Shown: piece after piece, positions 24,859 through 33,244 of the stretch
How the letters are laid out: the number at the start of each line of letters is the position of its first letter
Position numbering within the stretch: the first letter of the stretch is position 1
Origin: G020354785 sp964580815
Lineage (GTDB): Bacteria > Bacteroidota > Bacteroidia > Bacteroidales > UBA10428
Length of the DNA stretch: 33,584 bases
Assembly (NCBI GenBank): GCA_964580815.1
Contig: CAZOLY010000013.1
Coordinates: forward strand, 1-33,584
Reading direction: 5' to 3'
Position numbers and translations under genes: made by a program
Notes under the pieces: generated by a model
Databases searched by the model: none
Seen by the model: the letters and a program-made list of their open reading frames with translations, nothing else
What the model was told of the DNA's origin: nothing

Positions 24859-25776
24859 ATGACAACAATTACTAATATTTGCAAACTCCCGGGATATATT
24901 ATAGTAATTTCTTTAATTCCCGTAATCATAAATTCAGGTTGCAAGGGTAAAAATGATGTTGCTGATGCATATGGAAATTTTCAGTCCACAGAGTTAACAG
25001 TAGCATCACAAATCCAGGGTGAATTGGTATTCCTGGATATCAGGGAGGGGCAGCATTATGATAAAGGCGAGCTTGCCGGAATAGTGGATACCATATCCTT
25101 TTCATTAAAACGTGAACAACTCATTGCACAGGAAAGAGTGATCAGGGCAAAAAGCAATAACATTTTGTCACAAATAAAAATCCAGGAGGAGGAGAAAAAA
25201 AATCTTGTCAGGGAGAAAGAAAGGCTGGAAAACCTTGTTAAGGATAATGCTGCCACTCAGAAACAGATTGATGATATCATTGGCAGGCTGAATGTTATGG
25301 ACCTTAATATTGAATCTGTAAATCGCCAGAACATTGTCACGCTGGCTGAACTGGAAGTTCTGAAAAGTGAGCTCAAACAGGTTGACAATCAGATTAGCAA
25401 GTGCAAAATAATTAATCCGCTTAGCGGCACCGTTATTGAAAAATATGTTGAGCAAAACGAAATAGTGGGGGCCGGACAGTCAGTTTATAAAATATCCAGC
25501 CTCGGGGACATGGAATTAAAGGTCTATATTGACGGTTCTCAATTAGCTCACGTTAATATCGGGGATACGGTTACAGTTGCTATTGATACGGGCAAAAAGA
25601 CCACTAAAGATTTTAACGGTATAGTAAGCTGGATTTCTTCGGAAGTTGAATTTACTCCCAGGACCATACAAACAAAGGAGGAGAGGGTTGATATGGTATA
25701 TGCCGTCAAGATACAGGTGCATAATGATGGCATGATAAAAATAGGCATGCCCGGTGAGGTATATTTTAACAGGTAA
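24859..25776 (+). CDS. HlyD-family periplasmic adaptor lipoprotein
   Basis: The signal YIIVISLIPVIINSGC suggests a lipoprotein with C28, though the lipobox (NSGC) is not ideal. The order is biotinyl-lipoyl-like half (ELTVASQIQGELVFLDIREG and QHYDKGELAGIVDT), a long alpha-hairpin (about 75-175, ending ELEVLKSELKQVDNQISK), the second lipoyl half (INPLSGTVIEKYVEQNEIVG), then a beta-barrel (MELKVYIDGSQLAHVNIGDT) and membrane-proximal strands (GMIKIGMPGEVYF). It matches the YbhG/HlyD adaptor layout, bridging the ABC permeases and the TolC-like channel. It ends 10 bp before the first ATPase. Confidence 0.88.
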   Translation: MTTITNICKLPGYIIVISLIPVIINSGCKGKNDVADAYGNFQSTELTVASQIQGELVFLDIREGQHYDKGELAGIVDTISFSLKREQLIAQERVIRAKSNNILSQIKIQEEEKKNLVREKERLENLVKDNAATQKQIDDIIGRLNVMDLNIESVNRQNIVTLAELEVLKSELKQVDNQISKCKIINPLSGTVIEKYVEQNEIVGAGQSVYKISSLGDMELKVYIDGSQLAHVNIGDTVTVAIDTGKKTTKDFNGIVSWISSEVEFTPRTIQTKEERVDMVYAVKIQVHNDGMIKIGMPGEVYFNR

Positions 25777-25786
25777 CTTTTAAAAC

Positions 25787-26716
25787 ATGATTATGCATAA
25801 TTACCTCGAGGTTCTGAATATTTCCAAATCGTTCAAAGATGCCAGGGCTTTATATGATATCAATATTAATATTCCTGAACAATGCCTCTTCGGCTTGATA
25901 GGTCCGGATGGAGCCGGCAAGACCACACTTCTGAGAATTATTACCACCTTGCTTCTGCCTGACAGGGGAATGGTTCGAATAAAAGGAATGGATGTTATAA
26001 AGCACTATAAAAAAGTAAGGACCTTCATTGGCTATATGCCCGGCAGATTCTCTCTCTACCAGGATCTGACAGTCGAAGAAAACCTGAAATTCTATGCCAC
26101 TATATTCAGCACGTCAATAGAGGAAAACTATCACCTTATCAGAAATGTCTATTCCCATATTGAACCCTTCAGGAAACGGCTGACCAGGAACCTTTCGGGC
26201 GGCATGAAACAAAAACTGGCTCTTTCATGTGCCCTGATTCATAATCCTGAGATACTTGTGCTTGATGAGCCGACAACCGGAGTTGATGCAGTATCCAGAA
26301 ATGAATTCTGGGATATTCTTAAGGCCCTTAAAAAAGAAGGAATGACAATTATAGTATCCACTCCCTATATGAATGAGGCCGGAATGTGCGACTACGTTGC
26401 ACTTATGCATAATGGCAGAATACTGGAAATTGACATTCCCGGCAAGATCATAGAGCATTTCAGTAAACCATTGCTTGCAGTAAGAACCGGCAGCATAAAT
26501 AAGCTGGTGAGCGATTTAAGGCTCTATTCTGCAGATAGCAGTGCTTATTTATTCGGCCATTATGTTCATTATTACAGTGAAAAGAAATTTAACAAAAGAG
26601 AAATTCATAATTTCCTTACCGGAAGAGGACATCATAACATTGAAATACTGGACATTAATGCCAATATTGAGGATTGCTTTATAACGGCAATTGAAAATTA
26701 TGATAAAACAGGATAA
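25787..26716 (+). CDS. ABC efflux ATPase 1 (canonical signature, H-loop histidine missing)
   Basis: An ABC ATPase of the DrrA/YbhF type. Walker A is GPDGAGKTT, as I recall for the N-terminal half of YbhF; the Q-loop region is FIGYMPGRFSLYQDLT, the signature RNLSGGMKQKLALS, Walker B EILVLDEPTTGVD. The switch (H-loop) position reads IVSTPYMNEA, with proline where histidine is usual. About 75 residues follow the ATPase core, ending in DINANIEDCFITAIENY, a typical DUF4162-like tail for this family. At 309 residues it is a half of what YbhF carries in one chain. It is followed after 22 bp by the second ATPase. Confidence 0.93.
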   Translation: MIMHNYLEVLNISKSFKDARALYDININIPEQCLFGLIGPDGAGKTTLLRIITTLLLPDRGMVRIKGMDVIKHYKKVRTFIGYMPGRFSLYQDLTVEENLKFYATIFSTSIEENYHLIRNVYSHIEPFRKRLTRNLSGGMKQKLALSCALIHNPEILVLDEPTTGVDAVSRNEFWDILKALKKEGMTIIVSTPYMNEAGMCDYVALMHNGRILEIDIPGKIIEHFSKPLLAVRTGSINKLVSDLRLYSADSSAYLFGHYVHYYSEKKFNKREIHNFLTGRGHHNIEILDINANIEDCFITAIENYDKTG

Positions 26717-26738
26717 ACAGATAAGTATTTGAGAAAAT

Positions 26739-27470
26739 ATGACAAATAAGCAGGTAATTATCAGGGTAAACGGACTTGTAAAGAAGTTTGGCAGTTTTGT
26801 GGCAAACGACCACCTTACATTTGAGGTGTACAAAGGAGAAATATTCGGATTTCTGGGCGCAAACGGGGCGGGAAAGACAACAGCAATAAGGATACTTTCA
26901 GGTTTATCATATCCTACTTCAGGAGAAATAGAAGTTGCCGGATATAATGTTTATACGCAGCGCGAAAAAATAAAAAGCAATATAGGGTACATGAGCCAGA
27001 AATTTTCCCTGTATGAAGATCTCACTGTCAGAGAGAACATAAGGTTCTATGCAGGCATTTACGGATTATCTGATTCACAAATAAAGGGGAAGACAGATGT
27101 TTTAATTGATAAGCTGGATATGCATGAGTCAGCAAATAAGCTCGTAAGAGACATACCCACAGGCTGGAGACAGAAACTCGCATTTTCAGTCGCTGTATTT
27201 CATGAACCTAAACTGGTCTTTCTTGATGAGCCCACAGGAGGAGTGGACCCCATAACACGGAGAAAATTCTGGGAGCTTATATACGATACCGCAACCAGCG
27301 GCATTACTGTTTTTGTGACAACCCACTATATGGATGAAGCAGAATATTGTGACAGGATCTCTATAATGTCCGAGGGAAGAATTGAAGCCCTTGACACACC
27401 TGAAAACCTTAAGAAAAGATATTCAGCAAAAAATATGGATGAGGTTTTTCTGAAAATTGCACGTAACTAA
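26739..27470 (+). CDS. ABC efflux ATPase 2 (degenerate signature, intact H-loop)
   Basis: The second ABC ATPase, 243 residues. Walker A GANGAGKTT, Q-loop NIGYMSQKFSLYEDLTV, Walker B KLVFLDEPTGGVDP and the switch histidine in VFVTTHYMDEAE are intact. The signature motif LSGGQ is replaced by IPTGWRQKLA. This is the mirror image of the first ATPase, so in a heterodimer one ATP site would combine all canonical residues and the other would be degenerate. The end (NMDEVFLKIARN) matches the C-terminus of drug-export ATPases. The HAD gene begins 12 bp later. Confidence 0.93.
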   Translation: MTNKQVIIRVNGLVKKFGSFVANDHLTFEVYKGEIFGFLGANGAGKTTAIRILSGLSYPTSGEIEVAGYNVYTQREKIKSNIGYMSQKFSLYEDLTVRENIRFYAGIYGLSDSQIKGKTDVLIDKLDMHESANKLVRDIPTGWRQKLAFSVAVFHEPKLVFLDEPTGGVDPITRRKFWELIYDTATSGITVFVTTHYMDEAEYCDRISIMSEGRIEALDTPENLKKRYSAKNMDEVFLKIARN

Positions 27471-27482
27471 TTAATTAATGAT

Positions 27483-28160
27483 ATGAGCTTTTCATCCGGG
27501 AATAAATCTGATCTCTCCGTTATATTTGATATGGACGGCGTGATTGTTGACAATCACATATACCACAATAAGGCGTGGAAGCTGTTTGCGCAAAATCATA
27601 ACAAGCATTTAAACGCCGGTGATTTTTACAGACACTTTGGAGGTACAAACAAAGAAATATTGAATGATTTATTCGGCAGTGATTTAAGCGATGACGATAT
27701 TAAATCCATGGCTGAAGAGAAGGAAGAAATATACAGGAGAATTTACAAGCCTGAAATAAAGGCTGTTGACGGACTGGAAAGGCTGCTTATTGACCTTAAA
27801 AATAATAATATAACCACTGCCATTGCTACATCGGCCCCCCTGGCAAATGTAGAATTCGTATTGAGGGAGACCTCACTGACAGTTTATTTTGATGCAGTCA
27901 TCCACGATGCAATGATTAATCACTCAAAGCCTCATCCTGAAATATATTTGAAGACAGCCCGGGCAATAAAAAGGGAGCCGAAGAGCTGTGTAGCAATTGA
28001 AGATACAATTAAGGGTATTGAATCTGCCAGAAATGCAGGTATGAAGGTCATTGGCATTGCAACCACATATCCGGAGCACAAACTAAAAATAGCTGACAAA
28101 TGTATAAAAACTTTTAATGAACTTGATTTGGATGGTCTTTACAGGATTTTGAATATGTAA
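27483..28160 (+). CDS. HAD-superfamily hydrolase, beta-phosphoglucomutase/phosphatase-like
   Basis: A 225-residue HAD enzyme with a C1 helical cap. Motif I VIFDMDGVIVDN has nucleophile D16 and general acid/base D18; motif II is the threonine/serine in AIATSAP; motif III is the lysine in HSKPHPEIYLKTA; motif IV is the acidic pair of AIEDTIKGIESARNAG. The substrate is likely a small phosphorylated sugar or metabolite; the group includes beta-phosphoglucomutases, phosphoglycolate phosphatases and sugar-phosphate phosphatases, and I cannot choose among them. It lies between ATPase 2 (12 bp) and permease 1 (10 bp) and should be co-transcribed with the pump. Confidence 0.88.
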   Translation: MSFSSGNKSDLSVIFDMDGVIVDNHIYHNKAWKLFAQNHNKHLNAGDFYRHFGGTNKEILNDLFGSDLSDDDIKSMAEEKEEIYRRIYKPEIKAVDGLERLLIDLKNNNITTAIATSAPLANVEFVLRETSLTVYFDAVIHDAMINHSKPHPEIYLKTARAIKREPKSCVAIEDTIKGIESARNAGMKVIGIATTYPEHKLKIADKCIKTFNELDLDGLYRILNM

Positions 28161-28170
28161 CACCAGCAAC

Positions 28171-29277
28171 ATGAAACATTTTTTCGGTTTTGTTAAGAAA
28201 GAATCTCTCCATATAATACGCGATTTCCGCACTTTGCTTTTATTATTCGGACTGCCCGTTATAATGATACTTGTTTTTGGCTATGTGATACGAAATGAGA
28301 TAGTGGATGTGAAAGTTGCCATTCTTGATAATTCAAAGGATGAGGTGACAATGGAAATAACAAATAAGATATTATCCTCCGGTTTTTTTATCCTTAAGGA
28401 AAATATTAATAAATCTGCGGATATTGAAAAGATCTTCAAAACAGGTAAGATTAAAGAGGTTATAATATTTGAACCGGTCTTTGCCAGGAAACTCGAGAAA
28501 TATGGCAGTGCTGACATACAGCTTATAGCTGATGCATCTGATCCCAATTCAGCAAGCCTAGTTGTTAATTATACGCAGGCCATTATTGCAGATTACATCA
28601 AGGAAATTAACGGGCAGGTGAAGCAGCCCCTGCAGATAATACCAGAGGTGAGAATGATGTATAATCCCGAATTAAAAAGTGCATTTATGTTTGTTCCCGG
28701 GACAATGGCTATGATCCTCATGCTGGTGTCGGCAATGATGACGTCAATTTCCATTGTCAGGGAAAAGGAGTTTGGAACGATGGAGACCCTGCTTGTATCA
28801 CCCTTAAAGCCACTGCACATTATCCTGGGGAAAGTCACACCCTACGTCCTTTTATCATTCGTCAATGCAATAACAATTATACTTCTGGGGTATTTTGTAT
28901 TCGGACTCCCGGTGAGGGGCAGCATTTTCCTGCTGCTGGCCGAGAGCATCCTGTTTATCACCCTGGCATTATCACTGGGCATATTAATATCAACATTCAG
29001 CAAGAGCCAGCAGGTTGCAATGTTTATTTCAATATTTACGCTAATGCTGCCGACGATATTGCTATCCGGATTTATTTTTCCGATAGAGAATATGCCTGTT
29101 ATATTGCAGTGGATAAGTTACATTGTGCCACCCAGGTACTTTATTGTTATTATCAGGAATATCATGCTTAAAGGTACTGACTTCATGCATATCTGGGTGG
29201 AGACATCTGTAATCCTGGGAATGACATTATTGTTTATTACTTTAAGTGTTGTCAAATTCAAAGCAAGGCTGGAATAA
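28171..29277 (+). CDS. ABC-2 type efflux permease 1 (YbhS/YbhR-like)
   Basis: 368 residues with the ABC-2 layout: one N-terminal helix (LLLLFGLPVIMILVFGYVI), a large extracytoplasmic domain (about 45-165), then five helices in the C-terminal half. The conserved cytoplasmic coupling segment ISIVREKEFGTMETLLVSP and the late FIFPIENMPVILQWISYIVP, RYFIVIIRNIMLKG motifs define the DrrB/YhhJ/YbhS group. It probably forms the transmembrane core as a heterodimer with the next gene, which starts 17 bp downstream. Confidence 0.92.
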   Translation: MKHFFGFVKKESLHIIRDFRTLLLLFGLPVIMILVFGYVIRNEIVDVKVAILDNSKDEVTMEITNKILSSGFFILKENINKSADIEKIFKTGKIKEVIIFEPVFARKLEKYGSADIQLIADASDPNSASLVVNYTQAIIADYIKEINGQVKQPLQIIPEVRMMYNPELKSAFMFVPGTMAMILMLVSAMMTSISIVREKEFGTMETLLVSPLKPLHIILGKVTPYVLLSFVNAITIILLGYFVFGLPVRGSIFLLLAESILFITLALSLGILISTFSKSQQVAMFISIFTLMLPTILLSGFIFPIENMPVILQWISYIVPPRYFIVIIRNIMLKGTDFMHIWVETSVILGMTLLFITLSVVKFKARLE

Positions 29278-29294
29278 AATTATAGATATTGATA

Positions 29295-30416
29295 ATGAGA
29301 ACAATAGCATTCATACTATATAAGGAATTTTTGCAGATCTTCAGGAATAAAACTATGCTGCCCATCATGTTCGTTGTTCCTGTTGTGCAGCTTATTATCC
29401 TTGTACATGCTGCAACAATGGAAATGAAACATATTGAATTGTATGTCGTGGATAATGACCTCTCGGAAACATCAGGGAAATTAATCTCCGCTTTTAGCGG
29501 CTCTCCTTTCTTTGTTCTTAAATATGCAGGGTTTTCCATGGAGGATGCGAAATCAGCTATGCTTGAAAATGAAACAGATGCAATTCTGCATATTCCCGTT
29601 GATTTTGAGAAGATGCTCTATTCCAGGAATAGAGCCGATGTTCAGATTTTAATAGATGCAATAAACGGAATGAAAGCCGGATTGACAAATGCCTATATGT
29701 CTGCCGTATTATCCCGGTTCAATAAAGAAATACTGAAAGAAAAGGGAGGCAACAGGCTTATTAATGCGGGCATAAAAAAAATACAGATCGACTATGCATA
29801 CTGGTATAACCCGCAACTGAATTTCAAGTTTTATATGGTGCCAGGCATACTTGTGATCCTTGTTTCGATCCTCGGACTGTTCCTGACTGCATTAAATATA
29901 GTTAGGGAAAAGGAGGCAGGTACCATAGAGCAAATAAATGTCACTCCCATTATGAAATACCAGCTGCTGACAGGCAAACTCGTGCCTTTCTGGATCATTG
30001 CCCTTATTGAGCTCGGTTTCGGATTGGCACTGGGAAAAATTCTGTTCCACATACCTGTTGAAGGGAGCGTCCTGTTGCTTTTTTCCTTCGCGGGCCTTTT
30101 CATGCTTGTGGTGCTGGGTATCGGACTATTAATCTCTACTATGGCCAATACACAGCAGCAGGTTATGTTCATGGTCTTCTTTTTTATGATTACATTTATT
30201 CTTATGAGTGGAATTTTCACTCCTGAAGAAAGCATGCCTTTCTGGGCACAAAAAGTGAATTTACTGAATCCGTTTGCCTACTTTATGCGTGTTATACGCA
30301 TGATTCTCCTGAAAGGATCGGGATTTAAAGAAGTATACAAAGAGTTCGCAGCAATATCTGTTTACGGTATAATCATACTGGGACTTGCAGTGTGGCGTTA
30401 TAGAAAGGTGGCCTGA
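29295..30416 (+). CDS. ABC-2 type efflux permease 2 (YbhS/YbhR-like)
   Basis: The best start is the ATG at 29295 (MRTIAFILYKEFLQIFRNKT); a TTG two codons earlier is in frame. The 373-residue product repeats the permease 1 plan: helix MLPIMFVVPVVQLIILVHA, an extracytoplasmic domain with SETSGKLISAFSGSPFFVLK, and a five-helix C-terminal half with ALNIVREKEAGTIEQINVTP, GIFTPEESMPFWAQKVNLLN and YFMRVIRMILLKGSGF. It is the last gene of the efflux operon; 104 bp with a fresh promoter separate it from the glycosidase. Confidence 0.92.
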   Translation: MRTIAFILYKEFLQIFRNKTMLPIMFVVPVVQLIILVHAATMEMKHIELYVVDNDLSETSGKLISAFSGSPFFVLKYAGFSMEDAKSAMLENETDAILHIPVDFEKMLYSRNRADVQILIDAINGMKAGLTNAYMSAVLSRFNKEILKEKGGNRLINAGIKKIQIDYAYWYNPQLNFKFYMVPGILVILVSILGLFLTALNIVREKEAGTIEQINVTPIMKYQLLTGKLVPFWIIALIELGFGLALGKILFHIPVEGSVLLLFSFAGLFMLVVLGIGLLISTMANTQQQVMFMVFFFMITFILMSGIFTPEESMPFWAQKVNLLNPFAYFMRVIRMILLKGSGFKEVYKEFAAISVYGIIILGLAVWRYRKVA

Positions 30417-30446
30417 AAGAAAATCTCTCATATTGTTTCCCTGTTA

Positions 30447-30477
30447 TTGTTTTTAAATTTTCTTATTAATATTTTTG
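30447..30477 (+). promoter_or_regulatory. Bacteroidota-type promoter for the GH2 gene
   Basis: TATTTTTG at 30470-30477 matches TAnnTTTG, and TTG at 30447-30449 lies exactly 20 nt upstream as the -33 element. The predicted start near 30484 gives a 37-nt leader before the ATG at 30521. This is the best promoter match in the window. Confidence 0.6.
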
Positions 30478-30520
30478 ATGAGATTCATTGGTTTTAATTA
30501 ATTAACTGAAATTTTATTCT

Positions 30521-33055
30521 ATGAATGCTATAAAACAGGATTCATTTTTAGCGAAATACAGAATAACAGTATTATTATTAGTAGTTTATTTCCCTGTATT
30601 TATAGGAGTTTATGGGCAGGAATTTTTAAAGAACAGAACCGGTTTTCAACTTGTAAACTGGAAATTTTACAAAGGTGATATCACGCGGGCCGAGAGTCCG
30701 GATTTATTTTATAGCCAGGCATGGGCAGATATTACCATCCCGCATACCTGGAATGCAGAAGATGTTCTCACCAAAGGATTCGAATGTTACCAGGGAGTAG
30801 GGTGGTACCGTAGTGAGTTTAAAATAACAGATAATTCAAAGTCAAGGTGTTTTGTCCGTTTTGAAGGAGTTTGCCTCGTAGCAGACGTATTTATAAACGG
30901 CACATACCTGGGCAGCCATAAAGGAGGTTATTCGGCCTTTTGCTTTGAAATAACACCATATTTGAATAGGGGGAAAAATAATATTATAGCTTTAAAGGTG
31001 GATAACACAATGCAGCCTGATGTGGCTCCTTCGGGAACATATTTATATCCTTTGTTCGGGGGCATTTACAGGCCTGTAACAATATTTTTTACTGATGAGC
31101 TATGTATTTCCCCACTGGACTACGCATCAAGCGGAATATATGTCAGCTGCAAAAATGTATCTGAAAAGGAAGCCTCCGTCAGCGTGGAGACCTTGCTTGA
31201 TTATCAGTGCACGGAAGTTATTATGACCAGATCCCTGGAATTATTGCCACCGGCCGGGAAAAAAGGTAAAGGATTATTCGGAGAGTATTATACAAATACT
31301 GACTTTGCAGGAAGACCGGCGCATACAAGGATAGATGAATACATAGACTTTAATTTCATGAGGGGAAGTCCCTTCAGTGATATGAGGCCTGACAGCTTTT
31401 CTATCAGGTGGACGGGTCGTTTTATCCCTGAAAAGTCAGGTATATACAGGTTTATAGTCGAAAGTGATGACGGGTCCCGGCTTTATCTTAACAATGAAAA
31501 GGTAATTGATCACTGGGGCGCACATGCAGCTACTGAAAAATATTATGAGACGAGGATGGAGGCAGGGGAAGAATTTCAGTTGAAAATAGAATATAATGAA
31601 TACGGCCTTGATGCTTCCATGAAATTTGGCTGGGTATTGCTGGAAGTACCCGGTAAATCAATCGGGACTGCTATAAAAACCAGCATTATTGACAGTAAAG
31701 GAAATGTTGTTACGCAGGAAAAGGCTGGTATTAAAGTTGCAGATAATCAAATATATAAAAGCGTACAGGAATTCCATATTGATAATCCTCATCTCTGGAA
31801 TGCTAAGGCTGATCCTTATTTATATACTCTGAACGTACAAATTGAGGATTTGCAGGGGAACATTCTCGATGAAGCGGAGCAGCAATTCGGAATAAGATAT
31901 TTTGAGGTAGACAGGCAAAAGGGACTGATACTGAACGGACAGCCATATCCTTTATATGGTGTATGCCGTCACCAGGAGTGGGAGGGACTGGGCCCGGCAT
32001 TAACCGATAAACATCATGAAAAGGATGTGGAACTGATTCTTGAAATGGGAGCTAACGGCGTGCGGCTGGCACACTACCAGCAGGCAGACAGGATGTATAG
32101 CCTCTGTGATGAGAACGGACTGGTAGTCTGGGCGGAATTTCCCAATACCCCTGCTTACAGGTTAAACAATCCTTATTACATGGAAAATTGCAGAAACCAG
32201 TTAACGGAACTTATTAAACAAAACTATAATCATCCTTCAATACTATTCTGGGGAATGTATAATGAGATTGATATTCCGGCCGAAGATTTAAAAATCCTTC
32301 ATAATACTGCCAGGGAGCTGGACCCCGGCCGCCTGACTACCCAGGCTGACAATACACAGGTGAATGACAGGCATTACATAACAGATGTTGCTGCCTGGAA
32401 CTGGTATTTTGGCTGGTATTACGGACAGTTTGGCGACTATGAAAAATGGTACAATAATCTTCATAGAGAGCATCCTGACCTGATTGCCGGCCTGAGTGAA
32501 TACGGAGCGGGAGGATGCATCAGCCAGCAGAAGGAAAATCCGGACAGGCCTGATGCTACAAACGGCAGGTTCTTTCCCGAACAATACCAGTGTATGTACC
32601 ATGAAAAAGTGTGGTCAGAAATAAAGGACCGGCAGGATATATGGTGCAAGTTTATATGGAATATGTTTGATTTTAGCTGGACTAATGTCAGGCGTGGCGA
32701 TCGTGACTTTATAAATCACAAAGGACTTGTTACACATGACCGTAAAGTAAAAAAAGATGCTTTCTATTTCTATAAGGCAAACTGGTCCGATGAACCGGTA
32801 CTATACATAACGGGAAGACGAAATATTGAACGGAAAGAAGATAGTGTATCAGTCGGGGTATATACTAATCTTGAGGAAGCAGAGCTATATATTAACGGAA
32901 TTTTTATTTCCGGGAAAAAAATGGAATCTGATATTCACAAGATAGTATGGGACAATATTAAGCTTGTTCCGGGACGTAATAAAATAAGTGTAATCGGATA
33001 TAAAGATGAAAATAAATATACCGATGCCTGCGAATGGACATATTATCCGCAATAG
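30521..33055 (+). CDS. Secreted glycoside hydrolase family 2 enzyme with inserted PA14 domain
   Basis: A signal peptide (YRITVLLLVVYFPVFIGVYG, cleavage near residue 32) precedes a GH2 sugar-binding sandwich (about 40-200, with FQLVNWKFYKGD, ITIPHTWNAED, YQGVGWYRSEF, HKGGYSAFCFEIT). The following Ig-like sandwich is interrupted at about 250-377 by a PA14 domain (GLFGEYYTNTDFAGRP, IRWTGRFIPEKSGIYRFIVE, SDDGSRLYLNNEKVIDHWG), a likely carbohydrate-binding module, then resumes. The TIM barrel carries the acid/base E582 in GMYNEID and the nucleophile E660 in LSEYGAGG, with GVCRHQEWEGLG and GANGVRLAHYQQ as further signatures. Probably a beta-galactosidase-type or related exo-glycosidase acting in the periplasm or outside; exact specificity cannot be told. 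The next gene is another GH2. Confidence 0.92.
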   Translation: MNAIKQDSFLAKYRITVLLLVVYFPVFIGVYGQEFLKNRTGFQLVNWKFYKGDITRAESPDLFYSQAWADITIPHTWNAEDVLTKGFECYQGVGWYRSEFKITDNSKSRCFVRFEGVCLVADVFINGTYLGSHKGGYSAFCFEITPYLNRGKNNIIALKVDNTMQPDVAPSGTYLYPLFGGIYRPVTIFFTDELCISPLDYASSGIYVSCKNVSEKEASVSVETLLDYQCTEVIMTRSLELLPPAGKKGKGLFGEYYTNTDFAGRPAHTRIDEYIDFNFMRGSPFSDMRPDSFSIRWTGRFIPEKSGIYRFIVESDDGSRLYLNNEKVIDHWGAHAATEKYYETRMEAGEEFQLKIEYNEYGLDASMKFGWVLLEVPGKSIGTAIKTSIIDSKGNVVTQEKAGIKVADNQIYKSVQEFHIDNPHLWNAKADPYLYTLNVQIEDLQGNILDEAEQQFGIRYFEVDRQKGLILNGQPYPLYGVCRHQEWEGLGPALTDKHHEKDVELILEMGANGVRLAHYQQADRMYSLCDENGLVVWAEFPNTPAYRLNNPYYMENCRNQLTELIKQNYNHPSILFWGMYNEIDIPAEDLKILHNTARELDPGRLTTQADNTQVNDRHYITDVAAWNWYFGWYYGQFGDYEKWYNNLHREHPDLIAGLSEYGAGGCISQQKENPDRPDATNGRFFPEQYQCMYHEKVWSEIKDRQDIWCKFIWNMFDFSWTNVRRGDRDFINHKGLVTHDRKVKKDAFYFYKANWSDEPVLYITGRRNIERKEDSVSVGVYTNLEEAELYINGIFISGKKMESDIHKIVWDNIKLVPGRNKISVIGYKDENKYTDACEWTYYPQ

Positions 33056-33244
33056 AACTTAAAATCATCTCAAAAACAATGAGCATGATCAATACTATTA
33101 TCAAAGAATAAAATGAGATTCCTGTATTATGGCATAATTCCATGATTTATTAATTTGTTTATAAAATTTTATTTAATTTAAGCCTTCTATTATACTTAAG
33201 ATTAGTTTTTACGATTAATATAAATTCTATATATTTTTATAATT

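Noticed and set aside
27171..27200. Possible inactivation of ATPase 2 because LSGGQ is missing
   Set aside because: All other ATPase motifs are intact, and paired drug-export ATPases often have one degenerate signature, so it is not a pseudogene.
29831..30235. 134-codon minus-strand frame inside permease 2
   Set aside because: Shadow of transmembrane-coding sequence; no homology pattern visible.
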